Position numbers and translations under genes: made by a program. Positions 15,617 through 15,898 of a stretch of DNA of 15,898 nucleotides are shown here, in pieces. Each line of letters starts with the position of its first letter. Position 1 is the stretch's first letter. The notes below the pieces were generated by a model that saw only the letters and a program-made list of their open reading frames with translations, searched no databases and was not told the origin of the DNA. Source of the stretch: DAIRET01 sp036795455 (GTDB taxonomy: Bacteria; Bacteroidota; Ignavibacteria; Ignavibacteriales; Ignavibacteriaceae); assembly GCA_036795455.1 (NCBI GenBank), contig DAIRET010000056.1:1-15898 (forward strand), in the 5' to 3' direction.

Positions 15617-15898
15617 ATGAGAAATTTTTTCTTTTTTTTAATATTAACTGTTACGCTTACTGCTCAATCATCAATTGAGAATGTTCAAAATAAAATTGAG
15701 GATTTATTAACAGATTCTTTTTTTGATACTACGCTTGCAGCGGTTGATATTTACAATTTATCAACTAACGAAGTTCTATATCAGAAGAATAACAAATTCC
15801 TCTTGCACCCTGCATCAAATATGAAAGTGCTTACATCGGCAGCAGGATTGCTTTACCTGGGAGCCGATCATCAATTTAAAACTCAATTATACTATACT
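15617..15898 (+). CDS. dacB: D-alanyl-D-alanine carboxypeptidase, PBP4 type (start only)
   Basis: The first 94 codons of a peptidase S13 family penicillin-binding protein; the gene continues past the window end. Residues 1-16 form a signal peptide (FFFFLILTVTLTAQ). IYNLSTNEVLYQKN (45-58) is the usual lead into the active site, and HPASNMK (64-70) carries the catalytic SxxK with S67 and K70, followed by VLTSAAGLLYLG. The enzyme trims or cuts peptidoglycan peptides in the periplasm. Only the first of the three catalytic motifs (SxxK) is visible here, so integrity cannot be judged. Confidence 0.85.
   Translation, partial: MRNFFFFLILTVTLTAQSSIENVQNKIEDLLTDSFFDTTLAAVDIYNLSTNEVLYQKNNKFLLHPASNMKVLTSAAGLLYLGADHQFKTQLYYT

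Overview
The window looks like a chromosomal segment of a bacterium from the Ignavibacteria/Chlorobi side of the Bacteroidota (FCB) group. Three signs support this. Two secreted proteins end in type IX secretion-type C-terminal sorting domains with the YPNPFN signature. Two intergenic regions carry Bacteroidota-type promoters (TAnnTTTG with a T-rich -33 element 20 nt upstream). The sequence is AT-rich, with lipoproteins and TPR/beta-propeller envelope proteins typical of the group. The genus cannot be fixed from the sequence alone.

Region 1 (1-4100) encodes two co-directional secreted proteins, probably one operon: an FG-GAP/VCBS repeat protein and an M6-type metalloprotease. Both have a sorting tail, and a stem-loop terminator follows.

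Region 2 (4100-7100) is an accessory island. It holds short direct repeats, an attC-like (integron recombination) hairpin, a PD-(D/E)XK nuclease-like gene with a DUF5655 domain flanked by exact 10-bp inverted boundaries as expected for an integron cassette, a collapsed second attC, and two lipoprotein genes. It ends with the decayed 3' end of a mazF/pemK toxin gene on the minus strand. No integrase is present, so this resembles a small, fossilising cassette cluster (CALIN-like).

Region 3 (7120-9520) is a housekeeping energy module under its own promoter: nfnA and nfnB, the electron-bifurcating NADH-dependent ferredoxin:NADP+ oxidoreductase. An unusual set of nested inverted repeats (9557-9681) follows.

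Region 4 (9732-14158) starts with purM (purine synthesis). It is tightly coupled to a secreted beta-propeller-like protein, which overlaps a large TPR lipoprotein whose C-terminal CHAT-like domain has lost its catalytic residues. The last two look like an envelope pair and are the best candidate here for an undescribed system.

Region 5 (14160-end) has a textbook promoter driving a TatD nuclease fused to a radical SAM domain, then the start of a PBP4-type D-Ala-D-Ala carboxypeptidase that runs off the window. Every intact gene lies on the plus strand; the only minus-strand gene is the toxin remnant.
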